Origin: CAYQTO01 sp964420455
GTDB lineage: Bacteria; Sumerlaeota; Sumerlaeia; SLMS01
NCBI GenBank assembly: GCA_964420455.1
Contig: CAYQTO010000050.1
Coordinates: 1 to 21,070 of the forward strand
Length of the DNA: 21,070 nucleotides
Reading direction: 5' to 3'
Position 1 is the stretch's first letter. Each line of letters starts with the position of its first letter. The notes below the pieces were generated by a model. It was not told the origin of the DNA. It did not search any database and saw nothing but the letters and a program-made list of their open reading frames with translations. Below are positions 1 through 7,506 of this stretch, piece by piece. The position numbers were made by a program, and so were the translations under genes.

Positions 1-2
1 GC

Positions 3-1622
3 GCTTCCGCACGATCGCGGGAGACCTGTCGGTCGCGCTCGCCGGACAGGGACAAGGCGGCGGTCAGCACGGTGCTCGACGTGGCGCCCTACACGGGGCT
101 CGGATTCTGGCTGGAGTATCCGCTCACGCCCGAATGGACCGAGCATGTCCATACGTTCCGTTCGAGCGGCAGCACGACGGAGGGTCGGTTGAACTTCGGG
201 AACCTCGGGATCAAGACCGGGACGCTGGAACTTGCGGCGGTAACGCTGCGCCGCGTGGGCCCGGCGGCACCCGGCCCCGACGAATCGATCGACGACGGCA
301 CCCTCGCGCTCCTGCCCCTTTCCGACTATGATCGTGTTTCCGACCCCTGGCGCGAGGACTGGAATGCGTTCCTCCGCAGCCGCGAGTTGGCCTACGGCGA
401 CATGATGGTTACCTACCTTAAGGACGAACTGGCCGTCGCGTGCCCGGTCGTCGTCAGCCAGGTCAACTTCAGCCCCACCCTTGTGCAGGCGGAAGTCTCC
501 GACGTCATCGCCCAGCACTTCTATTGGGATCACCCGCGGTTTCCCAACGTGCCGTGGGATCCGAACGACTGGCTGATCAACAACACGTCGATGAGCAGCC
601 GGGAGGGGTATCGCCAGCTGGGGGCGCTTGCGGCGTCGCGCATGGCGGGCAAGCCGTACTTCGTGGGAGAGTTCAACCAGTCGGCACCGAACGAATTCGA
701 CAGCGAGGCGTTCCTCCTCGGTGCGCTGGTTGCCGGCCACCAGGGCTTCGACGGCTTCTTTGCCTACTCGTATAGCCATGGGACCCCGCCGGTGTATGAC
801 CGGGTGTCGGGTTACTTCGACGTGGCGGGGCATCCGGGCAAGCTGGTGGCGTTGTCGGTGGCGGCGCGGCTGCTGCGCGAGGGACGCATTGGCCGGTCGG
901 GCGTGACGCGCCGGGTGGGTCTCGATCCCGCGGCGGAATCCGAGTGGTGGGTTCGGAACCCCTGGGAAGCGCGGACGGGTATTGCCGGTGTCGATTCCCT
1001 CCACGCGCTCGCGACCGGCCTCACCGTTGACCACGCACCGGGCGACTCCTTCGACACGGCGCCGTCGCAAGCGATCACCAGCGACACCGGCGAGATGATC
1101 TGGAATTACGCGGATCCGGACCGGGGCTTTGTCCGCCTTGCGGGCCAGTACTCCCTCGCCCTCGTTGGATATACGGAGGGGCAGTCGGTGGAATACATGG
1201 GCGTGCGGTTGGAACCGGGCCACACCGGGCGCGGCTGGAGCGCGATCGCACTGACGTCGGCGGATCTCCCCCGCCATGGCAGGCAGCCGCTGCAGGTCTC
1301 CCGACGGCTTCTCCTGGCAGCCATCGGACGCGTCGCCAACACCGGCATGGGCTGGAATGCAGAGCGCACCACCATTGGCACCGATTGGGGCGCACCGCCG
1401 ATCGAGGCGGAGGCGATCCCGCTGCGGCTCGACATGCCCCACCCCCCGGAAATGGTCACCGTCTATCCACTCGACGGGGCCGGCCGCCGGCTCGATTCCC
1501 TGCCCGTGACGGCAAATGGCGAGGGCGCCTCCGTCGTCATCGGTCTCGAGCGGCCCAGCCTGTGGTACGAGATCGTGGTGGATCCGGGCGACGCCGGCTT
1601 CAGCAGCTGGCTGTTGCAGTAG
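3..1622 (+). CDS. Clan-A-like glycoside hydrolase with CBM, 5'-partial
   Basis: The frame is open to the left edge, so the start is outside the window; numbering here is from the GTG at 72. Residues 1-62 look like the end of a CBM_4_9-type beta-sandwich (LTPEW, then a TLELAAVTL strand). Residues 95-240 look like the second half of a TIM barrel: helix YLKDEL, strand PVVVSQ, QHFYWDHP, then KPYFVGEFN with Glu200 as the likely nucleophile at the end of strand 7, and DGFFAYSYSHG as strand 8. The acid/base Glu of strand 4 would lie upstream, which implies that the CBM is inserted in the barrel. Residues 270-516 are beta-rich accessory domains. The likely role is extracellular polysaccharide hydrolysis; the substrate and GH family cannot be fixed. 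Before about position 50 this frame is Arg/Ser-rich and unlike a CBM, whereas the frame starting at 2 reads better, so a frameshift is probable. Confidence 0.78.
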   Translation, partial: ASARSRETCRSRSPDRDKAAVSTVLDVAPYTGLGFWLEYPLTPEWTEHVHTFRSSGSTTEGRLNFGNLGIKTGTLELAAVTLRRVGPAAPGPDESIDDGTLALLPLSDYDRVSDPWREDWNAFLRSRELAYGDMMVTYLKDELAVACPVVVSQVNFSPTLVQAEVSDVIAQHFYWDHPRFPNVPWDPNDWLINNTSMSSREGYRQLGALAASRMAGKPYFVGEFNQSAPNEFDSEAFLLGALVAGHQGFDGFFAYSYSHGTPPVYDRVSGYFDVAGHPGKLVALSVAARLLREGRIGRSGVTRRVGLDPAAESEWWVRNPWEARTGIAGVDSLHALATGLTVDHAPGDSFDTAPSQAITSDTGEMIWNYADPDRGFVRLAGQYSLALVGYTEGQSVEYMGVRLEPGHTGRGWSAIALTSADLPRHGRQPLQVSRRLLLAAIGRVANTGMGWNAERTTIGTDWGAPPIEAEAIPLRLDMPHPPEMVTVYPLDGAGRRLDSLPVTANGEGASVVIGLERPSLWYEIVVDPGDAGFSSWLLQ

Positions 1623-1710
1623 GCCGCGCACTTTTCCCTAGCCGTCGCCCGGGATGCTCCGTCCTCTGACGTCCCTCAAAGACGAGAGGAGATGGTTCCC
1701 GGCATTGGCC

Positions 1711-2646
1711 ATGGACGTAACGGTCATCATTTGTGCGCACAATCCGCGGCCGGAAATACTCGCGCGGGCGCTGGGCGGGCTGGCCGGCCAGACGCTCGAT
1801 GGGGGACGGTGGGAGCTGGTCCTCGTCGACAACCGGAGCACACCGCCGCTCGACGGTCGCGTGGCCTTCGACCGCATCGCGAACGCCCGTATCGTGCGCG
1901 AGGAGGTGCTGGGGCTGACGCCGGCCCGGCTGGCGGGATGCGCCGCGGCCACCGCCCCGCTGCTGGTCTTCGTCGACGACGACAACGTGCTGCACGAGGG
2001 GTACCTGGAGCGCGCCGTGGAGGCCTTCGCCGCGGATGCGGACCTCGGCATCGCCGGCGGGCGCAACCATCCCGAGTATGAGGTCGATCCGCCCGAGTGG
2101 TTTGGTGCCCGCGGCGCGGCGCTCGCTTGCCGCGACCTCGGCGACAAACCGATCTATACGGATTGGCGGCCGGTCCCCCGCGACAAGCGCCAGTACGAAG
2201 TCCACAATCCCGTCGGCGCCGGCATGGTAATCCGCCGCGAGGCAATCGAGCCTTACGCCGCCGCCATCATGCACGATCCCCGCCGCCGCGCGCTCGACCG
2301 CACCGGAAACAGCCTCGTTTCCGGGGGTGACAACGACATCGTCATGACCGCTCTCGAGCAGGGGTGGAAGGCGGCCTACCTGCCCCAGCTCCAACTCGTC
2401 CACATCATCCCCCGCGGCCGGCTCGAACTCGCCTACCACGTTCGACTCTCGCGGGAGGCAAACCGCTCCTGGGTCCTCGTTTTGGACCTCCACGGCATCC
2501 GCCCCTGGAAGCGCATTCCGCCCGCCGCCGTGTGGCCATTGAAGTGCCGCCACTACCTGAGGACGAAGCCCTGGCGGGGCCCGCACGAACGCATCGCCTA
2601 CGCGGGCATCTGTGGCCGGATCGAGGGCCGGAGCTTGCTCAAATGA
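1711..2646 (+). CDS. Family 2 glycosyltransferase
   Basis: A 311-residue GT-A fold enzyme that should transfer a sugar from a nucleotide-sugar donor to a growing glycan on the cytoplasmic side. The N-terminus DVTVIICAHNPR is the first strand of the Rossmann-like domain. FVDDDN (Asp89-91) is the metal/nucleotide-binding DXD, and SGGDND (about 204-209) sits where the catalytic acidic residue of the acceptor domain lies in GT2 enzymes. I chose the ATG at 1711 because the protein then begins directly with the first strand; an AGAGGAGAT stretch lies about 17 bases upstream, which is long for a ribosome-binding site, and a TTG at 1705 is an alternative. No membrane segments are seen. The stop overlaps the start of the following sulfotransferase (ATGA), so the two are coupled and likely act on the same glycan. 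Donor and acceptor are unknown. Confidence 0.9.
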   Translation: MDVTVIICAHNPRPEILARALGGLAGQTLDGGRWELVLVDNRSTPPLDGRVAFDRIANARIVREEVLGLTPARLAGCAAATAPLLVFVDDDNVLHEGYLERAVEAFAADADLGIAGGRNHPEYEVDPPEWFGARGAALACRDLGDKPIYTDWRPVPRDKRQYEVHNPVGAGMVIRREAIEPYAAAIMHDPRRRALDRTGNSLVSGGDNDIVMTALEQGWKAAYLPQLQLVHIIPRGRLELAYHVRLSREANRSWVLVLDLHGIRPWKRIPPAAVWPLKCRHYLRTKPWRGPHERIAYAGICGRIEGRSLLK

Positions 2647-3593
2647 CCGACGGGAAGGACACGCCGACCCGGCGGCTCCGGCCCGTCTTCCTCCTGGGGG
2701 TCGCCCGCCGGACCGGGACGAACTACCTCCAGCAACTGCTCGAGATTCACCCGGGCGTGCAGGTGCTGTCCGCGTCGAAGCTCGGCGAGGACTACCTCCT
2801 TCTCCACGCGCACCACCTCGAGGCGTACAGCCGTCACGTCTGCCAGACGTGGAATCGCCAGTGGGGCTACGAAGCGCGGCTGGAGGGGGACCTGCGCCGC
2901 GCGATGGGCGACGGCCTCGTGCGCTTCATGCACCAGGCCTTGCCGGAGCCTCCCTCGCCACAGGCACGGGTGCTGGTCGCCAAGACGCCCTCCACCCGCA
3001 ACCTTGGACTTCTCCCATCGTATATACAGAATGCCCGGATCATCATCATCGCTCGCGACGGCCGTTCGGTGGTGGCGTCGATGATGAAGGGATTCCGCCG
3101 GGGGTTCGACGATGCCGTGCGCATCTGGGCGGAGGGAGCCCGCGAAGCCCTTGAGTTCCGAAAGGCACACCCCGCCGAGGAAAACCGTGTCTATACGATC
3201 GTCCGTTACGAGGACCTGCTCGAGCGGCAGGAGGAAACACTCCGACGCGTGTTCGCGTTCCTGGAACTCGACGCGGAGGAGTACGACTTCGAAGCCGCGC
3301 GAACGGCGCCGCTGGTCGGCTCGTCCTTCGTGACCAAGGGGGAGCAGGTAGACTGGAAGCCGGTGGAAAAGCCGAAGGACTTCGACTCGCGGCGGCGCTT
3401 TGCCCACTGGACGCGGGCGGACCACGAACGGTATCACTGGATCGTGGGAGACTTGCACGAGGCAATGGGCTACGACGTGGAGCACCGGGCGGTCACGGGG
3501 GCGGCCCGCCTCCGGCAACGCGTGATCGACGCCCGGGCGAAGGCGGACAAGGTGGCCCGGCGCATGTTGCGCCGCGTGGGGTGGCGCGTCTAG
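2643..3593 (+). CDS. PAPS-dependent sulfotransferase
   Basis: A 316-residue cytosolic sulfotransferase that would move sulfate from PAPS to a hydroxyl or amino group, here probably of a carbohydrate. The 5'-phosphosulfate-binding loop is LLGVARRTGTNYL (residues 17-29), close to the family pattern ending in GT(T/N). The 3'-phosphate-binding segment is IIIARDGRSVVAS (about 134-146), with Arg138 and Ser142 in the expected spacing. A conserved-type RYEDL follows at about 188-192, as in many bacterial family members. The C-terminus is basic and helical. The ATG at 2643 overlaps the stop of the upstream GT2 gene by four bases, which fixes the start; the next glycosyltransferase starts two bases after this gene's stop. 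The acceptor cannot be deduced from sequence. Confidence 0.88.
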   Translation: MTDGKDTPTRRLRPVFLLGVARRTGTNYLQQLLEIHPGVQVLSASKLGEDYLLLHAHHLEAYSRHVCQTWNRQWGYEARLEGDLRRAMGDGLVRFMHQALPEPPSPQARVLVAKTPSTRNLGLLPSYIQNARIIIIARDGRSVVASMMKGFRRGFDDAVRIWAEGAREALEFRKAHPAEENRVYTIVRYEDLLERQEETLRRVFAFLELDAEEYDFEAARTAPLVGSSFVTKGEQVDWKPVEKPKDFDSRRRFAHWTRADHERYHWIVGDLHEAMGYDVEHRAVTGAARLRQRVIDARAKADKVARRMLRRVGWRV

Positions 3594-3595
3594 AC

Positions 3596-4576
3596 ATGCT
3601 TTCCAAGTGGCCGGAAAAGCGCCTGACGCCGGGGCGGCTCGCGTACCTGTTCTTCTTCTACCCGCGGGCGCGGTTTCTTCGCGCGGCGCGATCAGGCTTC
3701 GTCCGGACATGGCGCGTTGGGCGGGGGGAACGCCGCATGGAGGCCGCCGCGGCCGGGCTCCCGCCCCTTGCCCCCCTCGACCCCCGCGACCCGCGGACCG
3801 TCACCCTCCATTTCCTCACGGGACGCCGCTTCTGGCACCAGACGGTCTTCTGTGCGTGGACCTTCGCGCGCCATTCCGGCCGGCCCGTGCGGCTGGAACT
3901 GCTCGACGACGGCAGCCTCCTCCCCCGCCATGTCGCCCTGTGCGAGCGCGTCTTTCCCGCCGCCGTCACCACCCTCACCCGCGAGGAAGCGGAAACCCGC
4001 CTCGACGACGTCCTCCCCGCGGGCACGTTTCCCACGCTCCGCGAGCGCCGCCTCTACTACCCCAACCTTCGCAAGTTGACCGATGTCCACGTCGGCCGCG
4101 AGGGACGCCGCCTTGTCCTCGATTCCGACATGCTCTTCTACCGGCGACCGGACTTCCTCCTCGACTGGATCGATGATCCCGCCATCCGGCCCCTCCACAT
4201 GATCGACCACGAGGAGTCCTACGGATTTCCCCGCGAATCGATGGAGGAACTGTGCGGCGCGACGCTCGCCGAATGCCTCAACGTCGGCATCTGCGGCCTT
4301 GCCAGTGAGTCCATCGACTGGGTGGCGCTCGAGCGGTGGAACCGCGCCCTGATCGACCGCCACGGCACGAGCTACTTCGAGGAGCAGGCCCTGACGGCGA
4401 TGTTGATGGCCGGGCGCGGGTGTGCCGTGGCCCCGCGGTCCGACTACGTTTGCCTTCCCGATTCTCGGGAGGGCGCCGACCCCCGCGCGGTCATGCACCA
4501 CTTCGTGTCCGACTCCAAGCCGGTGTACTTCCTCCGTGCGTGGGAGGTGGCCCGGCGGCGGGCACTCGAGCGCTAG
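3596..4576 (+). CDS. DSD-motif glycosyltransferase (GT8-like GT-A fold)
   Basis: A 326-residue protein with the signature of retaining-type GT-A enzymes that resemble GT8. RRLVLDSDMLFYRRP (about 171-185) carries the DXD (Asp176-Ser-Asp178), YYPNLRK before it is a typical substrate-loop helix, LNVGICGL (228-235) is the donor-site strand, and MHHFVSDSKP (about 300-309) has the late His that normally completes metal binding. The first 50 residues are basic and may dock the enzyme at the membrane. The ATG at 3596 lies two bases after the sulfotransferase stop; a GTG at 3581 in the same frame is less likely. The stop TAG overlaps the stop of the opposite-strand gene within CTAG. It is presumably one sugar-adding step of the same glycan; the family is called by motifs only. 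Confidence 0.8.
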   Translation: MLSKWPEKRLTPGRLAYLFFFYPRARFLRAARSGFVRTWRVGRGERRMEAAAAGLPPLAPLDPRDPRTVTLHFLTGRRFWHQTVFCAWTFARHSGRPVRLELLDDGSLLPRHVALCERVFPAAVTTLTREEAETRLDDVLPAGTFPTLRERRLYYPNLRKLTDVHVGREGRRLVLDSDMLFYRRPDFLLDWIDDPAIRPLHMIDHEESYGFPRESMEELCGATLAECLNVGICGLASESIDWVALERWNRALIDRHGTSYFEEQALTAMLMAGRGCAVAPRSDYVCLPDSREGADPRAVMHHFVSDSKPVYFLRAWEVARRRALER

Positions 4577-5388
4577 ACGGCGTATCTGCGCCTCAGCCTC
4601 TCGTAGAGACACCGGCGGTCGAAGTGGCCGTTCTTGTCGAGACCGTTCTGGCGCCAGATTTCGTTCCACAGGTGGACGGCGTAAGCCTCTCCGCTGATCC
4701 GGCTGCCGGGGGGTCGCTCCCCGCGAACCAGCGCCCGATACAATTGCTTCAGCCCTTCATAGAGACGCGTGTCCAGGCCGCGCCTTGGAAAGGCGATCAA
4801 TCGGGTGACATGGCGCCAAGTCACCGGGCAGAACCAGGACGGTGGCGCGAGTTCCCCCTCCAGCCGGAGTTCCTTCACCGCCGCCTGAAGCAACTGGGGC
4901 CCGATCTCGCCATAGCGGACCTTCGAAAGGTCCCGCTCCCGGCAACGGTCTTCGAGCCATGCGGCAAGCTCGTGGCCCGGCGGCACCTTCATCACGCAGT
5001 TGTTTGCGAGGGTGCCCCACTTTCCCTCCTCGCTCGTTGAAAGAACCGTCCCGGCCCCGATGTCGAAACGGCGCAGGCAGACCACGTCCATGTCGACCCA
5101 CCAGCCGCCGCGCTGGCGCAGGAGGGCGTAGCGAAACAGGTTGGCGAAGGCGGCCGGGCTCCCCTTCCCCCACCCCTCGTTATAGGTGAAGATCTCTTCC
5201 TCCGCAAGGATCTCGCGCCCGTCGCGGATCGTCGTTCCCGCCGGCACATTCCCGACCTCGCCATAGGCATAGAGATGGAAGTCGTGCCCATTGCGGAGAA
5301 AGGACGTGATGCAGAGATTCTCCACCGGACTGAGGGCCTCGCCGACCCAAAGCCCCTGAATAACCTTGTTTGTATTCGCTGATGTCAT
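4573..5388 (-). CDS. GT32-like glycosyltransferase (DXD sugar-binding region)
   Basis: A 271-residue protein with the order of motifs seen in Gly_transf_sug / GT32 proteins, the group that includes Och1-like mannosyltransferases and capsule enzymes. KVIQGLWVGEALSP opens the fold. FANLFRYALLRQRGG, then WWVDMDVVC (Asp99-Met-Asp101), is the helix plus DXD signature. AVHLWNEIW (about 237-245) matches the C-terminal conserved His-Leu-Trp-Asn block of alpha-1,4-glycosyltransferases. The ATG at 5388 has an AAGGG ribosome-binding site at good distance. This is the only minus-strand gene inside the glycan island: it converges with the preceding GT (stop codons overlap) and diverges from the following sulfotransferase, so it needs its own promoter in the 135-base gap. 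Donor and linkage are unknown. Confidence 0.87.
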   Translation of the reverse strand: MTSANTNKVIQGLWVGEALSPVENLCITSFLRNGHDFHLYAYGEVGNVPAGTTIRDGREILAEEEIFTYNEGWGKGSPAAFANLFRYALLRQRGGWWVDMDVVCLRRFDIGAGTVLSTSEEGKWGTLANNCVMKVPPGHELAAWLEDRCRERDLSKVRYGEIGPQLLQAAVKELRLEGELAPPSWFCPVTWRHVTRLIAFPRRGLDTRLYEGLKQLYRALVRGERPPGSRISGEAYAVHLWNEIWRQNGLDKNGHFDRRCLYERLRRRYAV

Positions 5389-5523
5389 GGCGACCCTTCA
5401 TATTGAATCTAGTGTTCTATCTCCATCGCCTGGCAAGAATCCAGCCTTTTTCACGGCCTCGGATCGCTTCGCCCGCCGCTTCGCCCTTGCCGCTGGTGCC
5501 CCCGGCCAGCACCCTCCGCTGCC
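5389..5523. promoter_or_regulatory. Divergent intergenic region with short tandem repeat
   Basis: This 135-base gap separates the minus-strand GT32-like gene from the plus-strand sulfotransferase, so promoters for both should lie here. The part next to the GT32-like gene is AT-richer (5398-5422), the expected place for its promoter, but no good -35/-10 pair is visible. CGCTTCGCCC occurs twice, at 5465-5474 and 5477-5486. Just before the sulfotransferase start, GGTGC and GCACC around 5495-5513 can form a small hairpin, and no clear ribosome-binding site precedes that ATG. Promoter function is inferred from gene orientation. Confidence 0.35.
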
Positions 5524-6453
5524 ATGAGCGTTCATCTCGAAAAAGTCCGTTGGCGCCTGCGCGAGTACCCCCGCGACGCCTTTCACGCGCTCGCACGGCG
5601 CGGGCTGGTACCCACCCACCGCGACTATACGCCGTTCGTCATCGTCTGCAATATCCGCACGGGATCCACCATGCTGACGGACTATCTCGACAACCACCCG
5701 GCGGTGCTTTGCTTCTTCGAGCTGTTCCACCGCGACATGCGAGGGGTGCCGTTTGGGTGCGACGGATTCCGGCGCCGTGGAGCGGACCCTCGTGTGGTCA
5801 CTCTTCGCAACGAGGACCCGGCCGCGTTCCTCGATCGCGAGATCTTTCGCCCGGTCCCCCGGGGCTACCGGGCCGTTGGGTTCAAGCTCCTGTATACACA
5901 GGCCCACCGATCCGGCCAGTGGTGGTTCGACGAGCGGTACCGGCACTGGTGGAACGGTGCCGGATCCAAGCCCCCTTGGGAAAAGGCCGTGTCGGACCCG
6001 TGGGGCTATCTGGACACGCGCAGGGACGTCCGCATCCTCCACCTCACGCGAAGGAACCTGCTGCGCCAGGTGCTCTCGGGCGCGACGGCACACGCCACCG
6101 CCAAGTGGGGCATCGGCGCGTCCGGCGGCGCCCCCATGAAGGACGAGCGCGTCGTCGTCCGCCTCGACCCCGATGAACTCGCCATCGACTTCGAAGGCCT
6201 GAACCGTCTGACGGAAGAAGCCCGCGCCCGCTTTGCCTCCCACAGGGTGCTCGAATTGACCTATGAGGATCTCGCGGCCGCCCCCGAGGTCCAGCTTCGC
6301 CGTGTCCAGGATTTCCTTGGTCTGCCCCACAGGCCCGTCTCCACCCGCACCCGCAAGCTCGCCACCCGCCCCCTCGCCGACGTCATCGGAAACTACGACG
6401 AGTTGCAGAAACGCTTCGCCGCGACGCCCCACGCCGGGTACTTCGACGAATGA
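5524..6453 (+). CDS. Sulfotransferase, Stf0/NodH-like
   Basis: A 309-residue second sulfotransferase, distinct from the one at 2643. The 5'-phosphosulfate loop is VIVCNIRTGSTML (39-51), followed by FFELFH (Glu66), and GFKLLYTQ (119-126). The 3'-phosphate-binding segment ILHLTRRNLLRQVLS (171-185) has Arg176 and Ser185. VLELTYEDL (242-250) and the DFLGLP helix are typical of the C-terminal half. The combination of the RTGST loop with the long loop before the 3' motif resembles Stf0/NodH-type enzymes that sulfate trehalose or lipo-oligosaccharides, so a carbohydrate acceptor is reasonable but not shown. The ATG at 5524 has no obvious ribosome-binding site. The stop overlaps the start of the following GT2 gene (ATGA), so the two are a unit. 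Confidence 0.87.
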   Translation: MSVHLEKVRWRLREYPRDAFHALARRGLVPTHRDYTPFVIVCNIRTGSTMLTDYLDNHPAVLCFFELFHRDMRGVPFGCDGFRRRGADPRVVTLRNEDPAAFLDREIFRPVPRGYRAVGFKLLYTQAHRSGQWWFDERYRHWWNGAGSKPPWEKAVSDPWGYLDTRRDVRILHLTRRNLLRQVLSGATAHATAKWGIGASGGAPMKDERVVVRLDPDELAIDFEGLNRLTEEARARFASHRVLELTYEDLAAAPEVQLRRVQDFLGLPHRPVSTRTRKLATRPLADVIGNYDELQKRFAATPHAGYFDE

Positions 6454-7481
6454 CCGCCGACCAACGCCCCCTCGTCTCCATCCTGATTCCTTGCTACAAT
6501 GCCGCGGCATACCTCGCGCCTTGCCTCGACTCGGTCTTCGCCCAGACCTATCCAGCGATCGAGGTGGTCGCCGTCAACGACGGCTCGACGGACGACACGC
6601 TTGGGATCCTCCGCGACTACGAAGCTCGCCACGCCAACCTGCGCGTAATCGACCAGCCTAACGCGGGCCAGTGCGCCTCCTTCAACCGCGCCTTTCGCGA
6701 GTCCCGCGGCACCTACATCAGCTTCTTCGATTCGGACGACCTGCTGTCGCCCGACAAGATCGAGCGCCAGGTCGAAGTCGCCTTTCGCAACGGCGAAGTC
6801 CAGGACGTCATGGCGACCTGTGCGTGGGGGCGCTTTGTGGAGAACCCTGCGGAGGCCGAGCGCCAGACCGACTACCCCCTTTTCCGCACCATGGAGCCGG
6901 TCCCCTGGCTGCTCCAGGCCTGGAGCAACCGGCTGATGATGCACGGGGCCACCTGGTTGATTCCCCGTGCGGTCCTCCAGCAGTCCGGCCTTTGGGACGA
7001 GCGCCTGACCCTCATCAACGACCACGAGTTCTTCTGCCGGGTGATGCTCGCCTCGCGCGAGATCGTCTTCGTTCCCGGGCCGCGGACCTACTACCGCTCC
7101 TACACGGGGTCCAACATGAGCGGCTGGATGTCGGAGTCGAGCGTCCGCAGCGCCTATCTCTCTCAGACGCTGGCCAACGGGCACCTTCTCGCGGTGGAGG
7201 AATCGCCACGGGTCCGCCGCGTGTGTGCCAACAAGCTCCAGAGCTTCATCTATCGGTTCTATCCCCAGTGCCCGGACCTGATGACGGCGGCCCAAAGCGA
7301 GATTGCCCGCCTCGGCGGGGCCGACCTGAAGCCCAACATCGGCGGCCCGCTCTTTGGCGCCGCCAGCGCCGTCGTTGGTTGGAAGGCCGCCAAGCGCATC
7401 CAGTCGGTCGTCTACCGATTCGGCTACCGCAACCGCGGGCTGAAGCGCCGCTTTGCCTCCTACAGGGGGGTGCAGGGTTGA
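6450..7481 (+). CDS. Family 2 glycosyltransferase
   Basis: A 343-residue canonical GT2 enzyme. VSILIPCYNAAAYL (9-22) is the first strand and loop, VNDGSTDDT (42-50) binds the nucleotide, NAGQ (71-74) precedes the donor helix, FFDSDDLL (92-99) is the DXD, and LINDHEFFCRVM (188-199) carries the acidic pair expected of the catalytic base. The C-terminal 100 residues are helical and basic with no confident transmembrane segment. The ATG overlaps the upstream sulfotransferase stop by four bases, so sugar addition and sulfation are translationally coupled here as in the 1711-3593 pair. The gene is the last of the plus-strand island and is followed by a terminator-like hairpin. Sugar specificity is unknown. 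Confidence 0.92.
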   Translation: MTADQRPLVSILIPCYNAAAYLAPCLDSVFAQTYPAIEVVAVNDGSTDDTLGILRDYEARHANLRVIDQPNAGQCASFNRAFRESRGTYISFFDSDDLLSPDKIERQVEVAFRNGEVQDVMATCAWGRFVENPAEAERQTDYPLFRTMEPVPWLLQAWSNRLMMHGATWLIPRAVLQQSGLWDERLTLINDHEFFCRVMLASREIVFVPGPRTYYRSYTGSNMSGWMSESSVRSAYLSQTLANGHLLAVEESPRVRRVCANKLQSFIYRFYPQCPDLMTAAQSEIARLGGADLKPNIGGPLFGAASAVVGWKAAKRIQSVVYRFGYRNRGLKRRFASYRGVQG

Positions 7482-7500
7482 GGCCCACGGCCTCCCTTTT
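7481..7500 (+). terminator. Short hairpin plus T-run after the GT2 gene
   Basis: AGGCC (7481-7485) and GGCCT (7489-7493) pair around a CAC loop, starting in the stop codon, and are followed by CCCTTTT. This is a small but well-placed intrinsic-terminator shape between two convergent genes only 25 bases apart. The stem is just five pairs, so the call is modest. Confidence 0.4.
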
Positions 7501-7506
7501 CCCGGC

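Noticed and set aside
1600..2586. A 328-codon minus-strand open frame opposite the first GT2 gene
   Set aside because: No motif, while the plus strand shows a complete GT2 signature including the DDD motif.
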